Source: Oceanitalea sp047302425 (GTDB taxonomy: Bacteria > Actinomycetota > Actinomycetes > Actinomycetales > Actinomycetaceae). From it: a DNA stretch of 64,000 nucleotides. The notes beneath the pieces were generated by a model. That model saw only the letters and a list, made by a program, of their open reading frames with translations, was not told where the DNA came from and did not search any database. Location of the stretch: contig NZ_CP154855.1 of NCBI RefSeq assembly GCF_047302425.1, forward strand, positions 1,736,001-1,800,000, read 5' to 3'. This document shows, in pieces, positions 1-8,151 of the stretch; positions within the stretch are counted from its first letter, which is position 1, and the number at the start of each line of letters is the position of its first letter. Position numbers and translations under genes: made by a program.

Positions 1-149
1 ACGACGTCGTGGGCTATGGCGCGCATGCGGCACGGCTGCTGTTCGGCGTGCTCGACGAGCAGCCTCCACGCCACGAGCTCGACTCCGTCCCGTCACTCAT
101 CCCCCGGGGCACCACCGGCCGTCCCAGAGCACGGCGCGCGCCGGCGTGA
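1..149 (+). CDS. LacI-family transcriptional regulator, C-terminal end (partial)
   Basis: The frame beginning at base 3 is open to a TGA at 147-149 and encodes about 48 residues ending in LIPRGTTGRP, which matches the closing strand of LacI/GalR ligand-binding domains (typically L-x-x-R-x-S/T-T-G). The start lies outside the window. It ends 38 bases before the GH5 gene on the same strand, so it is probably the local regulator of mannan or related glucan use. The family call is from the terminal motif only; ligand and operator cannot be seen. Confidence 0.7.
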   Translation, partial: DVVGYGAHAARLLFGVLDEQPPRHELDSVPSLIPRGTTGRPRARRAPA

Positions 150-187
150 GTCCCGAAACCCTCCCACCAACCGAAGGAGATTGGTCC

Positions 188-3100
188 ATGACCCCCAGAC
201 CCGCCAACCGCTCGCGGCGGCGCCTCGGCGCAGCCGCCATGGCCGTCGGCCTGCTCGGCACCGGCGTGATCGCCGCGCCGTTCGCGGCTGCCGACCCGGA
301 AGGAACCTCGATGAACACCGAGTTCGTCGCCCGCGAGGGCAGCGAGCTGCGCCTGGACGGGGAACGCTTCCGAGCCAGCGGAGCGAACATCTACTGGCTC
401 GGCCTCGACGAGAACGTCGGCGGAGTCGACTACCCCACCTACTTCCGCATCACCGACGCCCTGACGACGGCCAAGCAGCTCGGCGTCAACGTCGTGCGCT
501 CCCACATGATGACCTCCACCGGCCAGGACGGGGCGAACCCCCTCGCCCTCATGCCGGCGCTGGGGGAGTACAACGACGCAGCGTTCGACACCATCGACTT
601 CGCGATTGCCGAGGCCGGCCGCCTGGGCATCCGCCTCATCCTGCCGCTGACCGACGAGTGGAGCTACTACCACGGAGGTCACCGGGACTTCACCGAGCCC
701 CTCGGCCTCGAGTCCGCGGAGTTCTACACCGATCCGGATGCGATCGCCGCCTTCCAGGACTACGTGCGCAACGTCGTCGACCACGTGAACCCGTACACCG
801 GACGGCGCCTCGGTGATGACCCGACCGTCCTCGCCTGGCAGCTCGGCAACGAGCTCGAGGGCATGACGGCGGAGTGGATCGACGAGCAGGCGGCCTTCAT
901 CAAGGAGCTCGCGCCGGAGCATCTCGTCTCGGCCGGACGGCGCTTCGGGCTCAACGACGCGACCTTGAGCTCACCCGAGATCGACATCGTCGACGTCCAC
1001 TACTACCCGCCGACGGCCGCGCAGGTGGCGCAGGACGCCGCAGCGGTGACGTCCGCGGGCAAGGTCTACATCGCCGGCGAGTACGCGTCGACCGCGGCAT
1101 CGGAGGCCCTCCTCGCACCGCTCGCGGCCGACCCGAACGTCTCGGGGATGTTCTTCTGGTCGCTGTTCGGCAACAACGACCGCGGCGGGCTCGTCCCGCA
1201 CGACGACGGCTTCACCCTGCACTACCCGGGTGAGACGGACCGGATGCGCCAGAACGTCACCGCGATCGAGAACTACAGCCGGGCGCTCGGCCTCCCGGTC
1301 GGCGACGTCGAGGTGGCCGCGCCGCTCGTCGTCGGTATCGAGCAGGAGTACGGGATCAACAAGGTCGCATGGCGCGGCTCGGCCGGGGCGACCGGCTACC
1401 AGGTGCAGCGCAGCACGGACGGTGACACCTGGACCACCTTCGCCGACGGCGTCTCGGCCGCCGCGTCGCCGGTCACCGACCTCGAGTCGCCGTCGGGAGC
1501 GCAGTACCGGGTCCTCGCGGTCACGGCTGACGGCGACACCGTCGCGTCCGACCCGGTGGCCTCGGCACCGCTCGGACGTGTGCTCGTCGACCCGCTCGCG
1601 GATGACTCGATGGCAGCGCTCGACGGTGCCCGGGTGGTCCCGCCCACCGGTGCACTCGCACAGGAGACGACGGCGAATGCGACGTGGGAGCTGGAGGGCG
1701 TGGTCTCGGCCACCTTTGCACTGTCCGACACCGCCGGGGCCCGGGTCGAGGGACGGTACGGCGGCACGTGGCAGGACGCCGACGTTGCCGTCGACGACGC
1801 CCACCTCACCGCGGAGCTCGCGGCCGCGGAAGCCGTGCGCGTGACGTGGCCCTCGGGCACCGTCCTTGAGCGCGCCACGCTCACCGCGGCGGAGGAGGTG
1901 CCTGCCGTCGTCGACCCCATGGAGGACCGCTCCAGGTGGCTCGACAGCGCCGGGGACCTCGCGTTCGACACCGAGAACGCCGCCTCATTCGGAGGAGACA
2001 CCTCTCGGCTGAAGCGCAACTGGGACAACGGCGTGGAGTCGGTGACCTGGGAGCAGCCGGAGCTGACCGGGGTCGACCTCGTCGCCTGGTACTGGCCCGA
2101 CGCGCCCGAGGACATCCCGCTGACCCTGGAGGTCTCGGCCGGAGGCAGCGACTGGCAGGCTGTCACCCCGCAGATCACCGGTGGGACCGGCAATTGGCGT
2201 CGCTACGACTACCGCGTCCGCGAGCTCACGGACGTGGACCAGCTCCGCGTGAGCTGGGCCGGTATCACGAGCGAGGACGCCGCCTGGACCCCGCAGATCG
2301 GTGAGGTGCGGCTCTACTCCGCGCTCACCGACCAGCTGGAGGCACCCGGGCCGTTCGCCCTGGCGACCCCGGCCGACGGGCAGAGGGACGTGCAGGGCAC
2401 CCCGCAGTTCTCGTGGGAGTCCAGCGCCAACGCGGCGTACTACCGATTCACGCTGGCGACGACGGAGGACCTGGCCGAGCCCGTGCGCGTGGATACCGGG
2501 ATCACCAGTGCGGCCGTGCAGCCCACCATCGAGCTCGAGCCGGCCTCGACCTACTACTGGCAGGTCGAGGCCGTCAACGGCATGGGCGTGACCGCCTCCG
2601 CCGTGCATCGCTTCACCACCGCGGCACTACCCGAGCAGGACCTCGTCGTCGAGGACTTCGAGTCCTACACCGACGACGCCGCTCTCACCGCGGCGTACAC
2701 CCCGAACCCGGGGGGTGGCGTGGTCATCTCGGCTCTCGCCGCGAACCCGGCGACCGGTTCCCAGGCCGGAGCGTTCACCTACGACCTCGGCTCACCCGGG
2801 TACGCGGGTGTCACGCGCGACCTTGGCGAGACTCAGAACTGGTGGGGCTACGAGGGGGTCGCCCTCGAGGCGGAGGCACCCGAGGGGACGGAGCTGACGC
2901 TCCAGTTCGTCGCCGAAGGGAGCTTCTGGGAGACGGCGGTCGTGCTCGACGACGCGGGCTGGAACGGCGTCGAGGTCCCGTTCGCGGACTTCGCCCCGCC
3001 GGCCTGGGCAGGGGAGGGCCGTCTGGACCTCTCGGCTGTCAGCGAGTTCTCCCTCTACCTGGGAGGCACACCGGAGGGCACCCTGCTCGTCGACGACGTC

Positions 3101-3454
3101 CGGCTCATCGCGCCGCCGGCCGAGCCGGGACCCGAGCCGACGCCGGAGCCTGAGCCGACGCCCGAGCCCGAGCCGACGCCGGAGCCTGAGCCGACGCCCG
3201 AGCCCGAGCCGGCGCCGGAGCCTGTGCCGACGCCCGAGCCCGAGCCGGAGACCCCGGCCGGGCCGGTTGACGGGACCGACGGACCGGCGTCCGGGCCTGC
3301 CGACGGCGAGACGTCGAACGACGCCTCTGAGGAACTGCCCGCAACCGGGACGGCCGGCATCGCGGCGCTCGTTATCGCGGCCATGCTGCTGGTGACCGCT
3401 GGGCCGGTGCTGGCAGCCAGGGCTCGTACCGCGCCGTCGGGTGACCGGGGATGA
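188..3454 (+). CDS. Cell-wall-anchored multidomain GH5 glycoside hydrolase (beta-mannanase-like)
   Basis: A 1,088-residue secreted enzyme. The ATG at 188 is chosen because AAGGAGA lies at 174-180 and a Tat/Sec-like signal peptide (Arg-rich start, hydrophobic stretch, AAPFAAA) follows. Residues about 40-385 form a GH5 barrel: E222 in WQLGNELEG is the expected acid/base, DVHYYPP carries a conserved His, and E298 in YIAGEYAS is the expected nucleophile. The barrel resembles endo-beta-1,4-mannanases, although exact specificity is inference. Downstream are a fibronectin-III-like module (about 390-460), a beta-sandwich likely to bind carbohydrate (about 576-711), a second FN3 (about 715-813) and a CBM11/CIA30-like module (about 818-975). 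A Pro-Glu-Pro-Thr linker (about 979-1025) leads to LPATG at 1050, a hydrophobic segment and a basic tail, so sortase should anchor it to peptidoglycan. Confidence 0.88.
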   Translation: MTPRPANRSRRRLGAAAMAVGLLGTGVIAAPFAAADPEGTSMNTEFVAREGSELRLDGERFRASGANIYWLGLDENVGGVDYPTYFRITDALTTAKQLGVNVVRSHMMTSTGQDGANPLALMPALGEYNDAAFDTIDFAIAEAGRLGIRLILPLTDEWSYYHGGHRDFTEPLGLESAEFYTDPDAIAAFQDYVRNVVDHVNPYTGRRLGDDPTVLAWQLGNELEGMTAEWIDEQAAFIKELAPEHLVSAGRRFGLNDATLSSPEIDIVDVHYYPPTAAQVAQDAAAVTSAGKVYIAGEYASTAASEALLAPLAADPNVSGMFFWSLFGNNDRGGLVPHDDGFTLHYPGETDRMRQNVTAIENYSRALGLPVGDVEVAAPLVVGIEQEYGINKVAWRGSAGATGYQVQRSTDGDTWTTFADGVSAAASPVTDLESPSGAQYRVLAVTADGDTVASDPVASAPLGRVLVDPLADDSMAALDGARVVPPTGALAQETTANATWELEGVVSATFALSDTAGARVEGRYGGTWQDADVAVDDAHLTAELAAAEAVRVTWPSGTVLERATLTAAEEVPAVVDPMEDRSRWLDSAGDLAFDTENAASFGGDTSRLKRNWDNGVESVTWEQPELTGVDLVAWYWPDAPEDIPLTLEVSAGGSDWQAVTPQITGGTGNWRRYDYRVRELTDVDQLRVSWAGITSEDAAWTPQIGEVRLYSALTDQLEAPGPFALATPADGQRDVQGTPQFSWESSANAAYYRFTLATTEDLAEPVRVDTGITSAAVQPTIELEPASTYYWQVEAVNGMGVTASAVHRFTTAALPEQDLVVEDFESYTDDAALTAAYTPNPGGGVVISALAANPATGSQAGAFTYDLGSPGYAGVTRDLGETQNWWGYEGVALEAEAPEGTELTLQFVAEGSFWETAVVLDDAGWNGVEVPFADFAPPAWAGEGRLDLSAVSEFSLYLGGTPEGTLLVDDVRLIAPPAEPGPEPTPEPEPTPEPEPTPEPEPTPEPEPAPEPVPTPEPEPETPAGPVDGTDGPASGPADGETSNDASEELPATGTAGIAALVIAAMLLVTAGPVLAARARTAPSGDRG

Positions 3455-3482
3455 GGTCGCTGTCGCGGCACAGGGCGATCGG

Positions 3483-4382
3483 ATGACCGACGTCCTGGTC
3501 ATGGGCGAGACGCTCATGGACGTCATCCGGACGCAGGACGGCTCCGAGTCGCGCCTGCCGGGCGGGAGCGCCGCGAACGTCGCGGTCGCTCTCGCCCGGT
3601 TGGGCCGCTCCGTCACGCTCCACACCTGTCTCGGGGACGATACCGACGGAGTCGCGATCACGGAGTGGCTCGCAATGTCCGGCGTGCGAGTGAGCATTAC
3701 CCCCGTGCCCCGGACGGCGGTCGCTCAGGCAACGCTCGACGAGTCGGGAGGCGCCACCTACGACTTCTCGATCGACTGGGCACCGTCTCAGGTGGTGCCG
3801 TCGGCCGGCGTGCTCCAGTTCGGCTCGTTGGGGGCCCTGCTGGAACCGGGCGCCGGCGCCGTCCGGGAGGCGGTCGACCGGTACCGCGGTCGCGCGCTGG
3901 TCGCCTTCGACCCGAACGTCCGCCCGCAGCTCACGCCCGACCGGGAGGCGGCACGCCGCAGCATCGAGCACTTCGTGGCCGCGAGCGATGTCGTGAAGCT
4001 CAGTACTGAGGACGCGGCCTGGCTCTACCCGGCCATGACGCCCCGCGAGGTCCTCGACAGGTGGGCGGAGACGGGGCCGGGCCTCGTCGTCCTCACCGAT
4101 GGGGCCGAGGGCGCTCACGCCGCCACGGCGCGTGGCGAGCGGCTGCTGGCCGCGGCACCGCGGGTGCGCGTAGTCGACACGATCGGCGCCGGCGACACGT
4201 TCCAGGGCTGCCTGATCGACGGCCTCGTCGGCCTCGGCTGCACCGGCGCCATCGCCCGGGCGCGGCTCGACGAGCTCGACACCGACGCTCTCGAGTCGGC
4301 GCTTCGCCGTGCGGCGCGCGCTGCGGCGATCACGGTCTCACGCCCCGGTGCCGACCCACCCACCGCCTCCGAGTTGCGCTGA
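3483..4382 (+). CDS. PfkB-family sugar kinase (fructokinase-like)
   Basis: A 299-residue ribokinase/fructokinase fold protein that would phosphorylate a free sugar in the cytoplasm. The N-terminus VLVMGETLMDVI and the GGSAANVAVALARLG motif are PfkB signature 1, and DTIGAGDTFQGCLIDGL near the C-terminus is signature 2 with the catalytic Asp of GAGD. The ATG at 3483 places the conserved strand at the very start; a GTG at 3441, overlapping the end of the GH5 gene, would add 14 residues without family similarity. Its position directly behind the GH5 enzyme suggests it handles a released hexose, but substrate cannot be read from sequence. Confidence 0.88.
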   Translation: MTDVLVMGETLMDVIRTQDGSESRLPGGSAANVAVALARLGRSVTLHTCLGDDTDGVAITEWLAMSGVRVSITPVPRTAVAQATLDESGGATYDFSIDWAPSQVVPSAGVLQFGSLGALLEPGAGAVREAVDRYRGRALVAFDPNVRPQLTPDREAARRSIEHFVAASDVVKLSTEDAAWLYPAMTPREVLDRWAETGPGLVVLTDGAEGAHAATARGERLLAAAPRVRVVDTIGAGDTFQGCLIDGLVGLGCTGAIARARLDELDTDALESALRRAARAAAITVSRPGADPPTASELR

Positions 4383-4457
4383 CCGCTGCGCGTTCCCGGT
4401 CTCGACGGACCGGCCGTTCACGGTCGTGGTCATCGGGGGCCACGCGCAGGAGGGATG

Positions 4458-4486
4458 TTCGGCGGCTGACTCGGGCGGCCGCCGAA
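4458..4486 (+). terminator. Possible transcription terminator hairpin
   Basis: TTCGGCGGC (4458-4466) and GCCGCCGAA (4478-4486) are perfect 9-bp inverted arms with an 11-base loop, 75 bases after the stop of the sugar kinase gene. There is no T-run, as is common for actinobacterial terminators, so the role is inferred from position. Confidence 0.45.
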
Positions 4487-4657
4487 CCTTCGCGTCACCT
4501 CGACGCCCCGTGGGCCGCGGCGCGGGTGTGCGAAGTCGCCCGCCATGTCGAGGCGTCATCGCCGTCGCCCCGCCGGCGGCAACACATTTACGAGCGGCAC
4601 GCCGTTGATGGAAGTGCTTGACGCGGCTAGTCCGACGGCGGCACAGTGGCACCTGTT

Positions 4658-4673
4658 CCCGGCGTGCGCCGGG
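4658..4673. promoter_or_regulatory. Palindrome in the leader of the transporter operon
   Basis: CCCGGCG-TG-CGCCGGG is an inverted repeat with 7-bp arms and a 2-base centre, 44 bases upstream of the substrate-binding protein start. Its position between a likely promoter and the ribosome binding site would suit a repressor operator or a short hairpin. GC-rich DNA makes chance palindromes common, so confidence is low. Confidence 0.3.
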
Positions 4674-4716
4674 GTGGACGATGCGGCGCCGGTGCCGCCT
4701 GACGGGGAGGTCAGCC

Positions 4717-6285
4717 ATGAGGGAGTCTCGCAGTACACGGTCCCGCGTCCGGGCGGCAACGGTGGCCCTCGCCGCCACCAGCCTCGTCCTCGCCGCCTGC
4801 TCCGGCGGCGGCAGCGACGACGGGGCCGACGACGGTGCCACGGACGGCGACGGCGGAGGCGGCACCCTCGTCGTCGGCGTCACCTCCGACCCGGACACGC
4901 TCTTCCCGTGGAAGGCCACCCAGTTCCAGGCCATCGACGTCGTCACGAACCTCTACAGCACCCTCACCGAGCTCGACGCCGACCTCGAGGTGGTCCCCGG
5001 CCTCGCCGAGGACTGGGAGGTCTCCGAGGACGGCCTGACGATGACCTTCACCCTCCATGAGGGCGTGACCTTCCACGACGGATCGGAGCTCGACTCCGAG
5101 GACGTCGTCCACTCCCTCGAGGCGATCATGGACGAGGCGACCGCCGCCGTCGCCGCCGCCACCCTCGGCTCGGTCGAGTCCGTCGAGGCGCCCGACGCGT
5201 CCACCGTGGTCCTCAACCTCTCCGCCCCGGACTCCTCGATCCTCGCCGGCCTCGCCAGCATCAACCTCGCCATCCTCTCCTCGGAGGACACCGAGCAGGA
5301 CCTCACCACCGAGGCCAACGGCACCGGACCCTTCGAGCTCGACGAGCGCGTCCCCAGCCAGTCCCTCACCGTCACCTCCTTCGCGGACTACTGGGGCGGG
5401 GCGCCGGAGCTGGACGCCGTGGAGTTCCGCGTCATCCCCGACGAGACGTCCATCGTCTCGGCGCTCCAGTCCGGCAACGTCCACCTCGCCGTCTTCGACG
5501 ACCCGCTCGTCGCCCAGAGCGCCGAGAGCCCCGACGTCGAGATCACCGAGACACCGCAGCTCGCCTACCACGCCCTGCAGCTCAACGCCCGGCAGGCCCC
5601 GCTCGACGACGTCAACGTCCGCCTCGCCATCCAGTGCGCCATCGACCGGCAGGAGGTCCTCGACACCGCCGCGCAGGGCGCCGGTGAGGTCGTCGGCCCG
5701 ATCACCTCCCCGGCCTACCTGTCCGACCCGAGCGCCCGGCCCTGCCCGGAGCGGGACTACGACCGGGCCCGCGAGTACCTCGCCGAGGCGGGCCTCGAGG
5801 ACGGCTTCGAGCTCGACGTCATCGTCTCCCAGGGCGAGTACGCCACCTCGGTCAACGAGGCGCAGAACATCCAGGCCCAGCTCGCCGAGGCCGGCATCAC
5901 CGTCAACCTCGAGGTCATGGAGATCGGCGCCTACGTGGACCGGTGGATCGCCGCCGACTTCACCGCCGCCGTCGCCCTCAACGGCGGTCGCCCCGACCCC
6001 GAGGGCATGTACGGCCGGTACTTCCCCTCGACCGGCAACCTCAACCAGGTGGCCGGGTACAGCTCCGACACCCTCGACGAGCTCTTCGCCCAGGGCCGGC
6101 AGACCGCCGACCCGGACGAGCGGCGCGCGATCTACGACGAGGTCTCCCGCGAGCTCGAGGACAACGCCGTGTGGATCTGGCTCTTCAGCTCCTACAGCTT
6201 CACCGCCACCCAGGCCGACGTCGAGGGCTTCACCCCGATGGCCAACGGCTCGCTGCAGGGCCTGCGCGAGACCACCCTCGGCTGA
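4717..6285 (+). CDS. Oligopeptide-type ABC transporter substrate-binding lipoprotein (family 5)
   Basis: A 522-residue SBP_bac_5 protein. The ATG at 4717 has GGGGAGG 7-13 bases upstream and starts a lipoprotein signal peptide with lipobox LVLAAC (Cys28), followed by an acidic Gly/Asp linker. The body carries family features such as TLFPWKATQFQAIDVV, the Leu-Asp-Ala-Asp and DGLTMTFTLHEGVTFHDG motifs and the closing sequence NAVWIWLFSSYSF. It captures peptide-like solutes outside the cell for the permeases that follow. It is first in a seven-gene same-strand operon that contains anmK, so a muropeptide is the most economical ligand, though nickel/peptide-type proteins of this family vary widely. 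Confidence 0.88.
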   Translation: MRESRSTRSRVRAATVALAATSLVLAACSGGGSDDGADDGATDGDGGGGTLVVGVTSDPDTLFPWKATQFQAIDVVTNLYSTLTELDADLEVVPGLAEDWEVSEDGLTMTFTLHEGVTFHDGSELDSEDVVHSLEAIMDEATAAVAAATLGSVESVEAPDASTVVLNLSAPDSSILAGLASINLAILSSEDTEQDLTTEANGTGPFELDERVPSQSLTVTSFADYWGGAPELDAVEFRVIPDETSIVSALQSGNVHLAVFDDPLVAQSAESPDVEITETPQLAYHALQLNARQAPLDDVNVRLAIQCAIDRQEVLDTAAQGAGEVVGPITSPAYLSDPSARPCPERDYDRAREYLAEAGLEDGFELDVIVSQGEYATSVNEAQNIQAQLAEAGITVNLEVMEIGAYVDRWIAADFTAAVALNGGRPDPEGMYGRYFPSTGNLNQVAGYSSDTLDELFAQGRQTADPDERRAIYDEVSRELEDNAVWIWLFSSYSFTATQADVEGFTPMANGSLQGLRETTLG

Positions 6286-6304
6286 GCAGCGACCCGGGAG
6301 AGCA

Positions 6305-7273
6305 GTGCGCGTCGTCGTCCGTCACCCGCTCGTGCGCAGGGTCCTCGAGGCCCTGGGCACGCTGCTGGGCGTCGCCGTCCTCGTCTTCATCATGATGCGG
6401 GCACTGCCCGGGGACCAGATCACCGCGACCCTGGGCACCGAGGCCGCGGCGCTCACCCCGGCGCAGCGCGCGGACCTCGAGGCGTACTACGGGCTCGACC
6501 AGCCGATGGTGGTCCAGTTCTTCAGCTGGCTCGGCAACGTGCTCACCGGGAACCTCGGCGTCTCCACCCGCACCGGGCAGAGCGTGCTCGAGATGACCGC
6601 GGCGTCCCTGCCGGTCACCCTCGAGCTCGCGGTGCTCTCCACGATCCTCGGGATCGCGATCGGCGTGCCGCTGGCCATCTGGTCCGCGTCCAAGCCGAAC
6701 TCCGTGCGGGACGCGAGCGGCCAGCTGGTCGGCCTCGCCGGGTTGTCGATCCCGGCGTTCCTGCTCGCCTCGGTGCTGCTCGCGACGGCGGCGCGCTTCC
6801 TCGGGTACAACCCGAACGCCGAGCGCTTCGCCACCCTGGCGAGCGACCCGTGGCTCAATCTCCAGCAGATGCTCATGCCGGCGCTCGTGCTCGGCTTCGG
6901 GCTGGCGGCGCCGATCATGCGCACCGCCCGCTCAGCGATCCTCGAGGTCCAGACCCAGGACTTCGTCCGCACCGCGCGTGGCAAGGGCGTGCGCCCGCGC
7001 GTGGTCCAGCTCCGCCACGTGCTGCGCAACGCCACGGTCCCGATCCTCACGATGACCGGGATCCAGTTCGGCTACCTGCTCGGCGGGGCCGTCGTCGTCG
7101 AGGAGGTGTTCTCGGTGCCGGGGATCGGGCGCCAGGTGCTCACCGGGATGCACCAGCAGGAGTTCGCCGTCGTCCAGAGCACCGTGCTGGTCATCGCGCT
7201 GTCCTTCGTGCTCGTCAACCTGCTCACCGACGTGCTCTACCGCGTGGTCGACCCCCGGGTGAGGCAGACATGA
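6305..7273 (+). CDS. ABC transporter permease, OppB/DppB type
   Basis: A 322-residue membrane protein starting at GTG 6305, with GGGAG ending 4-5 bases upstream. The first segment is RVVVRHPLVRRVLEALGTLLGVAVLVF, typical of OppB/DppB N-termini, and RALPGDQ corresponds to the family's R-x-x-PGDP motif. The EAA loop is seen around FVRTARGKGVRPRVVQLRHVLRN. Five to six membrane segments are visible. Its stop overlaps the start of the next permease (ATGA at 7270-7273), showing translational coupling. Confidence 0.9.
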   Translation: MRVVVRHPLVRRVLEALGTLLGVAVLVFIMMRALPGDQITATLGTEAAALTPAQRADLEAYYGLDQPMVVQFFSWLGNVLTGNLGVSTRTGQSVLEMTAASLPVTLELAVLSTILGIAIGVPLAIWSASKPNSVRDASGQLVGLAGLSIPAFLLASVLLATAARFLGYNPNAERFATLASDPWLNLQQMLMPALVLGFGLAAPIMRTARSAILEVQTQDFVRTARGKGVRPRVVQLRHVLRNATVPILTMTGIQFGYLLGGAVVVEEVFSVPGIGRQVLTGMHQQEFAVVQSTVLVIALSFVLVNLLTDVLYRVVDPRVRQT

Positions 7274-8151
7274 CCGCCGAGATCACCGCCGACGTCCCCG
7301 TCCGCACCCGCCGCCTCGGCGGCGCGGTCCGCCGCGTGCTGGCCAGCCGCAACGGGCTGGTCGGGGCGTTCCTCACCGTGCTCGTCGTCGGGATCGCGCT
7401 CGCCGCGACCCTCGGCCTGCTCGGCGACCCGGTGGCGCAGGACCCGGCCGTGCGGATGCAGGGGCCGTCCGCGGCGCACTGGTTCGGCACCGACCAGTTC
7501 GGGCGGGACGTCTTCGCCCGCTCCGCCGCCGGTGCCGCCAACTCGCTGCGCATCGCCGTCGTCGCCGTCGCGATCGCCACCCTCGTGGGCACGACGGCGG
7601 GGCTCGTGGCCGGGTACTTCGGCGGCTGGTCCGGCCGCGGGATCCTCGGGATGACCAACGTCCTGTTCGCCTTCCCGCCGCTGCTCCTCGCGCTCGCGCT
7701 GGCGGCCGCCGTCTCGCGCAGCTGGCTTACCATCGCGGTGGCGATCGCCATCGTCTACACCCCGATCTTCGTCCGCGTCACCCGCGGGCCGGTGCTCTCG
7801 CTGCGGGAGGCGGAGTTCGTCAAGGCCGGCACCGTGCTCGGCTTCCCCACGTGGCGGATCCTGCTGCGGCACGTGCTGCCGAGCGTCACCGCGATCGTCA
7901 TCGTCCAGGTGACGCTGTCCCTGTCCTGGGCGGTGCTCACCGAGGCCTCGCTCAGCTTCCTCGGCCTCGGCACCCCGCCACCCACGCCGTCGCTCGGCTC
8001 GATGGTGCTCGAGGCGCGGTCCCTCGTGACGACGGCCTGGTGGACGATGGCCGCGCCGGGCGCTGTCATCGTGCTCCTCGTCGTCGGGCTCAACCTCCTC
8101 GGCGACGGTCTGCGCGACGCCCTCGACCCGAAGAATGAAGGAAACCGATGA
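7270..8151 (+). CDS. ABC transporter permease, OppC/DppC type
   Basis: A 293-residue inner-membrane partner of the preceding permease. It has the OppC-type N-terminus with a single membrane segment, then HWFGTDQFGRDVFARSAAGA, the hallmark of the family, and an EAA loop at EAEFVKAGTVLGFPTWRILLRHVLPS. The ATG at 7270 overlaps the upstream stop and its own stop overlaps the anmK start (8148-8151), so the three genes must be translated as a unit. Confidence 0.92.
   Translation: MTAEITADVPVRTRRLGGAVRRVLASRNGLVGAFLTVLVVGIALAATLGLLGDPVAQDPAVRMQGPSAAHWFGTDQFGRDVFARSAAGAANSLRIAVVAVAIATLVGTTAGLVAGYFGGWSGRGILGMTNVLFAFPPLLLALALAAAVSRSWLTIAVAIAIVYTPIFVRVTRGPVLSLREAEFVKAGTVLGFPTWRILLRHVLPSVTAIVIVQVTLSLSWAVLTEASLSFLGLGTPPPTPSLGSMVLEARSLVTTAWWTMAAPGAVIVLLVVGLNLLGDGLRDALDPKNEGNR

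Larger units (their letters stand above)
4383..4716. other. Intergenic region before the Opp-AnmK operon
   Basis: No convincing gene is present. It contains two structures listed separately: a hairpin close behind the sugar kinase gene (4458-4486) and a 7-bp-arm palindrome (4658-4673) in the presumed leader of the transporter operon. A TTGACG hexamer at about 4618 could be a -35 element but no good -10 box lies at standard spacing, so the promoter is not assigned. A GGGGAGG ribosome binding site sits at 4704-4710. Confidence 0.6.

Noticed and set aside
3120..3260. Short tandem repeats that could look like a CRISPR array or satellite
   Set aside because: They encode Pro-Glu-Pro-Thr linker units in frame and have no spacers.
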